DNA from: Strigamia acuminata | Taxonomy: Eukaryota > Arthropoda > Chilopoda > Geophilomorpha > Linotaeniidae | Direction of reading: 5' to 3' | DNA: 64,000 nt | Assembly (NCBI GenBank): GCA_949358305.1 | Contig: OX442315.1 | Coordinates: 17,324,427 to 17,388,426 of the forward strand | In this document: positions 25,271 through 36,834 of the stretch, piece after piece | Numbering within the stretch: position 1 is the stretch's first letter | Layout: each line of letters starts with the position of its first letter | Translations under genes and position numbers: made by a program | Notes under the pieces: generated by a model | What the model was told of the DNA's origin: nothing | Seen by the model: the letters and a program-made list of their open reading frames with translations, nothing else | Database searches by the model: none

Positions 25271-25273
25271 AAA

Positions 25274-25735
25274 TTCCCAATTTTTCTCGTAAAATTCCCA
25301 ATTTTTCTCGTAAAATTCCCAATTTTTCTCGTAAAATTCCCAATTTTTCTCGTAAAATTCCCAATTTTTCTCGTAAAATTCCCAATTTTTCTCGTAAAAT
25401 TCCCAATTTTTCTCGTAAAATTCCCAATTTTTCTCGTAAAATTCCCAATTTTTCTCGTAAAATTCCCAATTTTTCTCGTAAAATTCCCAATTTTTCTCGT
25501 AAAATTCCCAATTTTTCTCGTAAAATTCCCAATTTTTCTCGTAAAATTCCCAATTTTTCTCGTAAAATTCCCAATTTTTCTCGTAAAATTCCCAATTTTT
25601 CTCGTAAAATTCCCAATTTTTCTCGTAAAATTTCCAATTTTTCTCGTAAAATTCCCAATTTTTCTCGTAAAATTCCCAATTTTTCTCGTAAAATTCCCAA
25701 TTTTTCTCGTAAAATTCCCAATTTTTCTCGTAAAA
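25274..25735. repeat. 21-bp satellite, 22 copies
   Basis: A 21-bp unit (ATTCCCAATTTTTCTCGTAA core) is repeated 22 times with almost no variation; one unit has TTTCC for TTCCC. Since 21 is a multiple of three, long open frames result on both strands (for example a repeat of KFPIFLV on plus). These are artefacts of periodicity, not genes. Confidence 0.95.
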
Positions 25736-25763
25736 TTATAAAATTTCTTTTTTTTTAAAACAG

Positions 25764-26378
25764 AAAGCAGACCACGTTGAAAATAAATCTCAGCACCATT
25801 TTTAGAGATTTGATTCTGAGCCATCCACAACTTCAAGATGGGAAATGAAGTCCCTAGGTGTTCAAAATACACATTGGTAAGTATATTTTCCAAATTTAAC
25901 AAAAATTTTGGAAATAATTTAATGAATCAGCCATATTTTAATATTTTTGAAAAGCACAGTAAAAGATGCCTGAATTCAAACATGGCACTTGGGGTTAGTA
26001 ATAATAATAATATTATTATCAAGTTCATAATATCCTAGTCTTGATGGGAAAGATCATGCACATGCGGATTGCGGAGAAGTGGCTTAGTTCTGAGCCAATC
26101 ACAGCGACCGCAAGTAAGAATCAGATTGCATTGTGGGAAGTAGAACAGTATGTAGTCTGACGCGATGACGATGACAATAGCAACCATTGGGTGGTATATT
26201 TAGAATTAATCTTCAGCGATCAACTCGGTTCGAGGTGGGAATTTAAGTTAGTTTAAGATTTTTAACGATTTTTGGCATTTTTAGTTTTTTTTAGTTTTAG
26301 AAGGCGGACCACGGTGAAATCGAATCTCTCCTCGCCTTGATGAGGAATAAAGTTTCCTGAGCTTCAAAATGTAGATTG
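25764..26378 (+). repeat. Exon-like repeat modules, copies 3 and 4
   Basis: Modules at 25764-25876 and 26301-26378 have a T-rich tract and AG before, and GTAAGT or GTAAAT after, as in copy 1. Between them (about 26100-26240) lies a copy of the GATTGCATTGTGGGAAG promoter-like block also seen near 21630, 22195 and, more diverged, 26805. No frame is conserved. Confidence 0.45.
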
Positions 26379-26699
26379 GTAAATGCACTTTTCAAATTTA
26401 TCAATATTTTAGGAAATTCCTTTATGAATTTTGGTATTTTTAATTTTTAATTTTCAAGAAACTTAGTAATTCGAACAAATGGCGGCTGAGTGTGTTCATC
26501 AGCACACACACTTGGGTAAATAAATTTTGCTTTGAATTAAATGTGAAATAAAATAAGATAGGCTTATGAATACTAAAATTGCAAAAGAAATTTATTTTTT
26601 CTACAGATTTGAGGCGTTTTTTATTTATGTAGAGTTCCTGCACGGCCATACTTGTTTTTAATTTGACATTAATAAATTATTGGTTTATTTATTTTTATT

Positions 26700-27599
26700 T
26701 TTTTTCTGTTTCCAGCGGTATTCCGATTCGTTACCCAGAAGTAACGTAACTACGGTTGTAAGTCCGATCGTAAGACAGGAAGTAAGACAGGAAATAAGAA
26801 CGAGACTGCATTGTAGGAAGAAGAGCAGCGAAACGTGACGTAACGGCCTAGAACAGCAGCAACCATTGGCAACCAACTTGGTAAATTAGAAAAATTTCTG
26901 AATACGAATTAAGAAATACTTGTTGATTACTAAAATTTGAAAAGAAATTTAATTATTTTTCCGACAGGCTCAATTTAATGATTTGATGTGTCACACTTGG
27001 ATGGAAGGAATGCAGAAATGTTTTCAATTGAATTTTAATAGTTGGGGTTGGGGCATGAAAAGTTTTCAAGCGCGCGTCACGATTTTTTCTTTTTGCAGGT
27101 CGATTTATATCTGCAATGTTTTTCAGAAGAAGTATGTTTCATACTGGCTTAATGTTATACCATGAGTATGTAAAAAGAAACACGATTAGGACATGTAATG
27201 TTATTTGCATGGCATTACACCGTGGATGTTTTGCCATTAATAAGTTGTTTGTTCGTTTGTTATTTTTCTTTTTTTCAGGGAAATTAATTGCTGCCGTTTG
27301 GAGACTGATTTGTGTATGTAATGTCTGCAAAAGTTAGAAGAATAAAGGTTTTGCAAGTCTTTGATCGAATTCGTGTCTCCAAGTGACGACCTGGAAACAC
27401 GAACTCGATACGCAATATGCAAAAGAGCACATAAACCCAATGGTCGACCGCTTGCTGCCTCATTCCATGGATTTTGGCTTTTGTGCAACACGTCGCGTGA
27501 AGTTGCAGATTTCTAAAAGTAATTTGTTTAAATTGATAATGTTTATTTTTTCTTGTTTCTTTCGACAACAATGGATGGGATCCGCAAATTGCAAGCAAT
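26700..27599. other. Unassigned AT-rich sequence with a diverged repeat module
   Basis: Contains a diverged member of the GATTGCATTGTGGGAAG / CAGCAGCCATTGG block (about 26800-26870) and several pyrimidine-AG sequences that look like splice acceptors (ending 27098 and 27279). Short ORFs only; no domain recognised. It merges into the tandem array at about 27600. Confidence 0.3.
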
Positions 27600-30500
27600 G
27601 ATGTTTTTCACAGTTTGGCATTGAGTCTGGGAGGAAGTTGATCCTAAGATAAAAGGTGCTTCCGGGGAAGTTGGTCCTAAGATAAAAGGCGCTTCCAAAG
27701 AAGTTGGTAGTTGGTCCTACAGTAAAAGGCGCTACCGCTGCGCGTAAATTGATATGTGATAGGCAAGACCAAGGCGCTATACTTCGCTATATGCAGCCGA
27801 GCATTGTTAGCCACCACTCACTATCGTCTTTTATGCGCGGTCAAGTGATTTTCACGGGTATCAGCAATAGAACTCAAACGAGGGACATGCTGTGAATTAC
27901 CCAAATGGAAGAGTAATGTTGAAAAGGTGATTACACTTGGCTTCACACAGTGGCGCAAAAAGAACTCAGCTCGAGTAATGCTAATTTGTGTTAAACTAGC
28001 TTGCGTTTGCTGATGAAAAAGGATTTTACCACTACGCAGATTTCTACAGGTAATTTATTTAAATTAATGTTTTATTTATTGTTGGTTATTAATTTTATTT
28101 TTTGTTTCTTTTGACAGCAATGGATGGGACCCACAAATTGCAAGTAATGATGTTTTTCACAGTTTGGCATTGAGTCTGAGAGGAAGTTGATCCTAAGATA
28201 AAAGGTGCTTCCGGAGAAGTTGATCCTAAGATAAAAGGTGCTTCCGGGGAAGTTGGTCCTAAGATAAAAGGCGCTTCCAAAGAAGTTGGTAGTTGGTCCT
28301 AAAGTAAAAGGCGCTTCCGCTTGCCAAACTTACACGTGTGGCGTGCACGGTCAAGTGATTTTCACGGGTAGCAGCAATAGAACTCAAACGAGGAACATGC
28401 TGTGAATTACCCAAATGGAAGAGTAATGTTGAAAAGGTGATTACACTTGGCTTCGAACAGTGGCGTAAAAAGCAATGGATGGATCCCGCAAATTGCAAGT
28501 AATGATGTTTTTCACAGTTTGGCATTGAGTCTGGGAGGAAGTTGATCCTAAGATAAAAGGTGCTTCCGGGGAAGTTGGTCCTAAGATAAAAGGCGCTTCC
28601 AAAGAAGTTGGTAGTTGGTCCTACAGTAAAAGGCGCTATCGCTGCGCGTAAATTGATATGTGATAGGCAAGACCAAGGCGCTATACCTCGCTATATGCAG
28701 CCGAGCATTGTTAGCCACCACTCACTATCGTCTTTTATGCGCAGTCAAGTGATTTTCACGGGTATCAGCAATAGAACTCAAACGAGGGACATGCTGTGAA
28801 TTACCCAAATGGAAGAATAATGTTGAAAAGGTGATTACACTTGGCTTCACACGTTGGCGCAAAAAGAACTCAGCTCGAGTAATGCTAATTTGTGTTAAAC
28901 TAGCTTGCGTTTGTACTTGAGCTGGTGATCAATAGACTGGGAGGACGGTCCTGCCTAGAAGGACCTTCCGTAGACCGGGTAAAAGTGACCACACACTTAC
29001 AGGCATATTTGACTAAGTCAAGTAGTCCCAGGGGGGGGACACGTCCCAGGGGAGGGACACGCCAACCGGGAAATGATTTTCAATGAATTTTAATGATTTT
29101 CACGAATTGGCATTTGACCAACACGAACTGGCAACTCGTGAGGAATTGGCATTTGACCAATGGGCAAAGTGGTTCAAAAAAAGGTGATTATCTTTGGTTT
29201 CGGAACCCGTCTTGGTCATTACGCTCATTAAGGAAAAAGGAACAAATAATGATGTTTTTTACATTTTGGCATTGAGTCTGGGAGGAAGTTGGTCCTAAGA
29301 TGAAAGGCGCTTCCAGGGAAGTTGGTCCTAAAGTAAAAGGCGCTTCCGCGGCCACGGTCAAGTGATTTTCACGGGTAGCAGCAATAGAACTCAAACGAGG
29401 GACATGCTAAGAATTACCCAAATGGAAGAGTAATGTTGAAAAGGTGATTACACTTGGCTTCACACAGTGGCGCAAAAAGAACTCAGCTCGAGTAATGCTA
29501 ATTTGTGTTAAACTAGCTTGCGTTTGCTGATGAAAAAGGATTTTACCACTACGCAGATTTCTACAGGTAATTCATTTAAATTAATGTTTTATTTATTGTT
29601 GGTTATTAATTTTATTTTTTGTTTCTTTTGACAGCAATGGATGGGACCCACAAATTGCAAGTAATGATGTTTTTCACAGTTTGGCATTGAGTCTGAGAGG
29701 AAGTTGATCCTAAGATAAAAGGTGCTTCCGGGGAAGTTGATCCTAAGATAAAAGGTGCTTCCGGGGAAGTTGGTCCTAAGATAAAAGGCGCTTCCAAAGA
29801 AGTTGGTAGTTGGTCCTAAAGTAAAAGGCGCTTCCGCTTGCCAAACTTACACGTGTGGCGTGCACGGTCAAGTGATTTTCACGGGTAGCAGCAATAGAAC
29901 TCAAACGAGGAACATGCTGTGAATTACCCAAATGGAAGAGTAATGTTGAAAAGGTGATTACACTTGGCTTCGAACAGTGGCGTAAAAAGCAATGGATGGA
30001 TCCCGCAAATTGCAAGTAATGATGTTTTTCACAGTTTGGCATTGAGTCTGGGAGGAAGTTGATCCTAAGATAAAAGGTGCTTCCGGGGAAGTTGGTCCTA
30101 AGATAAAAGGCGCTTCCAAAGAAGTTGGTAGTTGGTCCTACAGTAAAAGGCGCTATCGCTGCGCGTAAATTGATATGTGATAGGCAAGACCAAGGCGCTA
30201 TACCTCGCTATATGCAGCCGAGCATTGTTAGCCACCACTCACTATCGTCTTTTATGCGCAGTCAAGTGATTTTCACGGGTATCAGCAATAGAACTCAAAC
30301 GAGGGACATGCTGTGAATTACCCAAATGGAAGAATAATGTTGAAAAGGTGATTACACTTGGCTTCACACGTTGGCGCAAAAAGAACTCAGCTCGAGTAAT
30401 GCTAATTTGTGTTAAACTAGCTTGCGTTTGTGCTTGAGCTGGTGATCAATAGACTGGGAGGACGGTCCTACCTAGAAGGACCTTCCGTAGACCGGGTAAA

Positions 30501-33500
30501 AGTGACCACACACTTACAGGCATATTTGACTAAGTCAAGTAGTCCCAGGGGGGGGACACGTCCCAGGGGAGGGACACGCCAACCGGGAAATGATTTTCAA
30601 TGAATTTTAATGATTTTCACGAATTGGCATTTGACCAACACGAACTGGCAACTCGTGAGGAATTGGCATTTGACCAATGGGCAAAGTGGTTCAAAAAAAG
30701 GTGATTATCTTTGGTTTCGGAACCCGTCTTGGTCATTACGCTCATTAAGGAAAAAGGAACAAATAATGATGTTTTTTACATTTTGGCATTGAGTCTGGGA
30801 GGAAGTTGGTCCTAAGATGAAAGGCGCTTCCAGGAAAGTTGGTCCTAAAGTAAAAGGCGCTTCCGCGGCCACGGTCAAGTGATTTTCACGGGTAGCAGCA
30901 ATAGAACTCAAACGAGGGACATGCTAAGAATTACCCAAATGGAAGAGTAATGTTGAAAAGGTGATTACACTTGGCTTCACACAGTGGCGCAAAAAGAACT
31001 CAGCTCGAGTAATGCTAATTTGTGTTAAACTAGCTTGCGTTTGCTGATGAAAAAGGATTTTACCACTACGCAGATTTCTACAGGTAATTTATTTAAATTA
31101 ATGTTTTATTTATTGTTGGTTATTAATTTTATTTTTTTGTTTCTTTTGACAGCAATGGATGGATCCCACAAATTGCAAGTAATGATGTTTTTCACAGTTT
31201 GGCATTGAGTCTGGGAGGAAGTTGATCCTAAGATAAAAGGTGCTTCCGGGGAAGTTGATCCTAAGATAAAAGGTGCTTCCAGGGAAGTTGGTCCTAAGAT
31301 AAAAGGCGCTTCCAAAGAAGTTGGTAGTTGGTCCTACAGTAAAAGGCGCTACCGCTGCGCGTAAATTGATATGTGATAGGCAAGACCAAGGCGCTATACC
31401 TCGCTATATGCAGCCGAGCATTGTTAGCCACCACTCACTATCGTCTTTTATGCGCGGTCAAGTGATTTTCACGGGTATCAGCAGTAGAACTCAAACGAGG
31501 GACATGCTGTGAATTACCCAAATGGAAGAGTAATGTTGAAAAGGTGATTACACTTGGCTTCACACATTGGCGCAAAAACAACTCAGCTCGAGTAATGCTA
31601 ATTTGTGTTAAACTAGCTTGCCTTTGCTGATGAAAAAGGATTTTACCACTACGCAGATTTCTACAGGTAATTTATTTAAATTAACGTTTTATTTACTGTT
31701 GGTTATTAATTTTACTTTTTGTTTCTTTTGACAGCAATGGATGCATCCCGCAAATTGCAAGTAATGATGTTTTTCACATTTTGGCATTGAGTCTGGGAGG
31801 AAGTTGGTCCTAAGATTAAAGGCGCTTCCGGGGAAGTTGGTCCTAAAGTAAAAGGCGCTTCCGAAGAAGTTGGTAGTTGGTCCTACAGTAAAAGGCGCTA
31901 CCACTTCTGCCAAACTTACACGTGTGGCGTGCACGGTCAAGTGATTTTCACGGGTCTCAGCAATAGAACTCAAACGAGGGACATGCTGTGAATTACCCAA
32001 ATGGAAGAGTAATGTTGAAAAGGTGATTACACTTGGCTTCACACATTGGCGCAAAAACAACTCAGCTCGAGTAATGCTAATTTGTGTTAAACTAGCTTGC
32101 GTTTGCTGATGAAAAAGGATTTTACCACTACGCAGATTTCTACAGGTAATTTATTTAAATTAACGTTTTATTTACTGTTGGTTATTAATTTTACTTTTTG
32201 TTTCTTTTGACAGCAATGGATGGATCCTGCAAATTGCAAGTAATGATGTTTTTCACATTTTGGCATTGAGTCTGGGAGGAAGTTGGTCCTAAGATTAAAG
32301 GCGCTTCCGGGGAAGTTGGTCCTAAAGTAAAAGGCGCTTCCGAAGAAGTTGGTAGTTGGTCCTACAGTAAAAGGCGCTACCACTTCTGCCAAACTTACAC
32401 GTGTGGCGTGCACGGTCAAGTGATTTTCACGGGTCTCAGCAATAGAACTCAAACGAGGGACATGCTGTGAATTACCCAAATGGAAGAGTAATGTTGAAAA
32501 GGTGATTACACTTGGCTTCACACATTGGCGCAAAAACAACTCAGCTCGAGTAATGCTAATTTGTGTTAAACTAGCTTGCGTTTGCTGATGAAAAAGGATT
32601 TTACCACTACGCAGATTTCTACAGGTAATTTATTTAAATTAACGTTTTATTTACTGTTGGTTATTAATTTTACTTTTTGTTTCTTTTGACAGCAATGGAT
32701 GCATCCCGCAAATTGCAAGTAATGATGTTTTTCACATTTTGGCATTGAGTCTGGGAGGAAGTTGGTCCTAAGATTAAAGGCGCTTCCGGGGAAGTTGGTC
32801 CTAAAGTAAAAGGCGCTTCCGGGGAAGTTGGTCCTAAAGTAAAAGGCGCTTCCGGGGAAGTTGGTCCTAAAGTAAAAGGCGCTTCCGAAGAAGTTGGTAG
32901 TTGGTCCTACAGTAAAAGGCGCTACCACTTCTGCTAAACTTACACGTGTGGCGTGTACGGTCAAGTGATTTTCACGGGTCTCAGCAATAGAACTCAAACG
33001 AGGGACATGCTGTGAATTACCCAAATGGAAGAGTAATGTTGAAAAGGTGATTACACTTGGCTTCACACATTGGCGCAAAAACAACTCAGCTCGAGTAATG
33101 CTAATTTGTGTTAAACTAGCTTGCGTTTGCTGATGAAAAAGGATTTTACCACTACGCAGATTTCTACAGGTAATTTATTTAAATTAACGTTTTATTTACT
33201 GTTGGTTATTAATTTTACTTTTTGTTTCTTTTGACAGCAATGGATGGATCCCGCAAATTGCAAGTAATGATGTTTTTCACATTTTGGCATTGAGTCTGGG
33301 AGGAAGTTGGTCCTAAGATTAAAGGCGCTTCCGGGGAAGTTGGTCCTAAAGTAAAAGGCGCTTCCGGGGAAGTTGGTCCTAAAGTAAAAGGCGCTTCCGG
33401 GGAAGTTGGTCCTAAAGTAAAAGGCGCTTCCGAAGAAGTTGGTAGTTGGTCCTACAGTAAAAGGCGCTACCACTTCTGCCAAACTTACACGTGTGGCGTG

Positions 33501-33720
33501 TACGGTCAAGTGATTTTCACGGGTCTCAGCAATAGAACTCAAACGAGGGACATGCTGTGAATTACCCAAATGGAAGAGTAATGTTGAAAAGGTGATTACA
33601 CTTGGCTTCACACAGTGGCGCAAAAAGATCTCAGCTCGAGTAATGCTAATTTGTGTTAAACTAGCTTGCGATTGTGTTTGAGCTGGTGGTCGATTCGGAT
33701 TTCTACAGGTAATTTATTTA
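27600..33720 (+). repeat. Complex tandem repeat array with exon/intron-like units
   Basis: About 6 kb of tandem units. Two 1517-bp higher-order copies (28095-29611 and 29612-31128) precede several shorter units starting about 31733, 32212, 32691 and 33236, spaced 479, 479 and 545 bp. Each unit holds 1-5 copies of a 33-bp minisatellite (plus-strand EVGPKVKGASG; the 545-bp step equals 479 plus two extra 33-mers). Most units also hold a segment with an intron pattern: TTTCTACAG|GTAATTTA, a short AT-rich stretch, then a pyrimidine tract and TTTTGACAG. The plus-strand units contain stops in all frames, so it is not a simple protein repeat. It could be a satellite, an expanding noncoding gene, or a decayed element. 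Confidence 0.85.
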
Positions 33721-33772
33721 AATTAATGTTTTATTGTTGATTATTAATTTTATTTTGTTCTTGTGGAATTTA

Positions 33773-33872
33773 GGGTCGTCAATGAAGCAGTCAATGAAGC
33801 AGTGGATGTCGTCATCAATGAAGCAGTGGATGTCATCATCAATGAAGCAGTGGATGTCATCATCAATGAAGC
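33773..33872 (+). repeat. 24-bp minisatellite (about 4 copies)
   Basis: A 24-bp unit encoding NEAVDVVI or NEAVDVII on the plus strand repeats about four times just after the large array. It lies inside a small 74-codon ORF without other support. Confidence 0.7.
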
Positions 33873-34020
33873 ATTAGCTGTTTTTTATTTTATTTGTTTT
33901 ATTTTATTTGTTTTGAGATTGTGCAATTTTTGTTTTAAAATTCTAGAGAAAATTGTACCACAGTTGAGGTGTAAAACAAAAGGATGATAAGATAAATAAC
34001 AAAATAAGAACAAGAAAAAT

Positions 34021-34155
34021 GAATAACAAAATAAAAGCAACAAAAAAGAATAACAAAATAAAAGCAACCAAAAAGAATAACAAAATAAAAGCAACCAAAA
34101 AGAATAACAAAATAAAAGCAACAAAAAAGAATAACAAAATAAAAGCAACAAAAAA
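34021..34155. repeat. 27-bp minisatellite (5 copies)
   Basis: Five near-identical units beginning GAATAACAAAATAAAAGCAA. The minus-strand ORFs here, rich in Phe, Tyr and Leu, are translations of this repeat and not genes. Confidence 0.85.
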
Positions 34156-35300
34156 GAATAACATTAAAATAAAATAAAAGGTGGAGTTCTGCAATGGGTG
34201 ATTTTAGATTAAAGCTAAATTTGGCCAAACCATAGACAAAAATGGATATTCGATAAAAAAAATTGATGGTTAATTAAATGTTTTTGAATAAATTGCTGTC
34301 ATAGAAGTGAAATAAATATATTTGAATCGGGATCATTGAATCACGAACACAATGTTCTTGGTTGAATATGTTCACAAAACAGAAGGAAAAGAGCGGGGAA
34401 GAAGCAAAGAATTTTTTAAAAGGAAGATGGAAATGCTTAAAGAGCTGAATAAAATATAAACATAACGAGTTTATTTTGATTTTGCTTTTATTAATTTTGA
34501 ACAGAAAATATTTCAATGATAATTGAAGAATACAAACAATTTGTACAAATATTCCGCAACACACAAGCTGGCGAAACCAAAAATCGAGAGAATAGAGCAA
34601 AAATTTAAGTTACAAAAAAATTGAATACAGTTAAAATAAAATCGCAAATGAGTTGCTCCAAATGTTCAAACATCGTTCTAAAAATTGTCCTTAATCTCTC
34701 GGCGAGTAAAAACGAAGACATTGTTTTACGTAAATCGCTTGTGTTTAATGATAAGCAATTTTTGGGCGATATTCAATACGGTATTATTTCGCTCAGTCGT
34801 CTCTAGATGGCAGGAGCGACCAGGGACAGTTTGTTGTTGGAAAACAGTGGCGCCATCTATGTTTTCAAGTTGCTATTAATTAAGAGTTGAAATTCCTCTG
34901 ACTTGTGAGCTTGTGAGTGGTGATTATGCTTTGGAAAAAAACCCGATTTATCGCCCATGAAAGCAATGCAATACGGTATTGTTATATTAATGCTCGGTTT
35001 CAACAGGTTTGGCACACCTGCTATAAATTGAATATGTTTTTTGGATTTATTGTACAGATTGAAGCCAGTTTGGATCATGAGTGATAAATTCGGATACGTT
35101 TATTGGATTTGCACAGTTTACTGTAGTTTCAACAAGTTTTGCACGCTGGGCGATAAATTCGGATATGTTTTAGTCTATCGTTAAATGAATTGAAATTAAT
35201 GCAGGAATCGAAATATTGCGACTAAAAACGACGTTTGCAGTTACGAATGAACAGGTTTAACAAATTGCATCGTAAATTACTCTGATAGTGAACCAAATAT
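34156..35300. other. Intergenic sequence with a pair of CTCF-like sites
   Basis: No gene is seen. At 34800-34813 the plus strand reads TCTCTAGATGGCAG and at 34850-34861 the minus strand reads CATAGATGGCGC. Both match the core AGRKGGC of the CTCF consensus and point at each other, 40 bases apart. The insulator role is inferred. The sites lie between the repeat region and the gene cluster. Confidence 0.35.
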
Positions 35301-35327
35301 TGTATTTTAAAGCGTTGAATTGCGAGA

Positions 35328-36795
35328 ATTTGAAGACAAATTGAAGAACGCCTACTTTCGCAAAGACGTTGACAAACTTTTAATTGAAAGAGGAAATCAA
35401 CAAAATTGAAAAAGTATTTTCTTTAATTTTATTAATGTGGCAGCTGATTTTGGTCTCCCAGTACAGGAAAAACGTTTGAAAGAGGTTCAACTAGAGTACG
35501 AGCAGATAGTTCGAGACGAAAAGCTACTGTTGCAAAACGAAGAAGAAATGCATCGAAAAAAATTGAAGTACAGAGATTTTCTCTTAAAACAACAAGAAGA
35601 GACTCTGATTGCTAAACAACAGGAATACGAAGAGTTTCTACGTGATAAGCTTCTCGTTGACGAAGCAATGAGAAAAATACAGGAGGAAGACAAAAAGTAA
35701 AATCGAGTGTAACAAATAAAAATTATTCATTTATTTAATTAAAAAAAATCTTTCAGTCGTAATCAGGAAAAGTTGGAAAAAAGAGAACGAACTCTGAATG
35801 ACATTACGGTTTATCACAATTAACGAGATTCGTACAAACGGAAACAAGCGGAAGAATTAATGAAAGAAAACGAAAAGGCGGAGAAATTCGTTAAGGCAAA
35901 GGACAAACGGGAAGAATTGCATCTTCAACTTTTAAACGAGAAGAGACAAAGTTTCGAAAAATTGCAAACTGATGTAATTCAATTTTTATGTTAATTTTCA
36001 CATATTTTTATCTAAATTAATTAGTTTGTCACTAGATGTGCGAAAAACTCTGGACCGATAAATTGAAAAAACTGGAATTGGATCAAGCCAAAGAAGAATT
36101 AGCGATGGAAGAATACGAAAAATTCCTGTCGGAAAAAGACAAAGTGGAGTTGGCACGAAAAACAACCATCAGCAAAAATCTGAAAGAAATGTTCTTAAAC
36201 CAGCTGGCAATTAAAGCCGATATTCTTCGACGACAGAAGGAAGAGGAGAAAGAAGTCCAGTATTTCGTAAGACAAATCCTTTAAAGAAAACAAAAAAATG
36301 TAAATCATAAATCGATTTCTATTAAGATGATTGAAAAGTGCGAGCTACAAGAAAAGACCGAACTAGAGCTCGCGGCCGAACGTCGTCGTCGGCAAATGGA
36401 GTACCGAGCAGACATGGCCAAAGTCCTCGCGGACAAACAGGCGCAGTTCGTTTTGCAGAAGGAAGAAGAACAAAGACAACAGCAGAAACTTGAGGAAATG
36501 GAGAAAGAATACGAGCGGTTGATTAAACTGGAAAAAATCCGTCTTTTGCAAGAACATGGCAAAGAACTATTAAATTACTTACCGAAGGTATCCGAAAACG
36601 TCCGATTTAAATAACTTTCACAACATTTCTGTGTTTTTCAACCATATTTAATACAACGAATGTTAAACGCACATTCTTCACTTTTAGGGCACAATTCAAA
36701 GTAATTTTGAAATAGATTTTGCTCCTAAATTACAAAACGATACTGCATCAGACGGCACGATTAAGGATGACGAAACGTGCACTCCTCGTATTTAA
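35328..36795 (+). pseudogene. Coiled-coil gene, trichohyalin/TPH-like, with in-frame stops
   Basis: Exons read as about 35328-35413, then 35444-35696, 35757-35973, 36036-36266, 36327-36587 and 36688-36795. All junctions from 35444 on have proper GT-AG ends and matching phases. The product is almost wholly charged coiled coil (for example KRLKEVQLEYEQIVRDEKLL and ERRRRQMEYRADMAKVLADK), as in ciliary proteins of the trichohyalin-plectin-homology group; the exact family is not recognised. A TAA at 35821-35823 lies in frame in the middle of the second of these exons, with good coding on both sides, and the first exon ends out of frame or with a TGA. Either the gene is newly dead, or the assembly has errors, or a start downstream of the stop is used. 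AATAAA at 36823-36828 follows the stop. It converges on VPS72, with stops 40 bp apart. Confidence 0.6.
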
Positions 36796-36834
36796 ATTGT
36801 GTAACGTTAATATCTCGGTGTAAATAAAACATTT

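Noticed and set aside
25230-25902. Long ORFs on both strands (up to 222 codons) across the 21-bp satellite
   Set aside because: They arise because the repeat length is a multiple of three; every frame without a stop in one unit stays open throughout.
27990-28040. C/D-box snoRNA suggested by GCTGATGAAA in each array unit
   Set aside because: No convincing D box or terminal stem was found at a suitable distance.
27600-33720. CRISPR-like interpretation of the regularly spaced repeats
   Set aside because: The sequence is eukaryotic, the spacers are themselves repeated rather than unique, and there are no cas genes.
33885-34228. Hydrophobic minus-strand ORFs resembling membrane proteins
   Set aside because: They are translations of the 27-bp A-rich minisatellite and appear in several frames at once.
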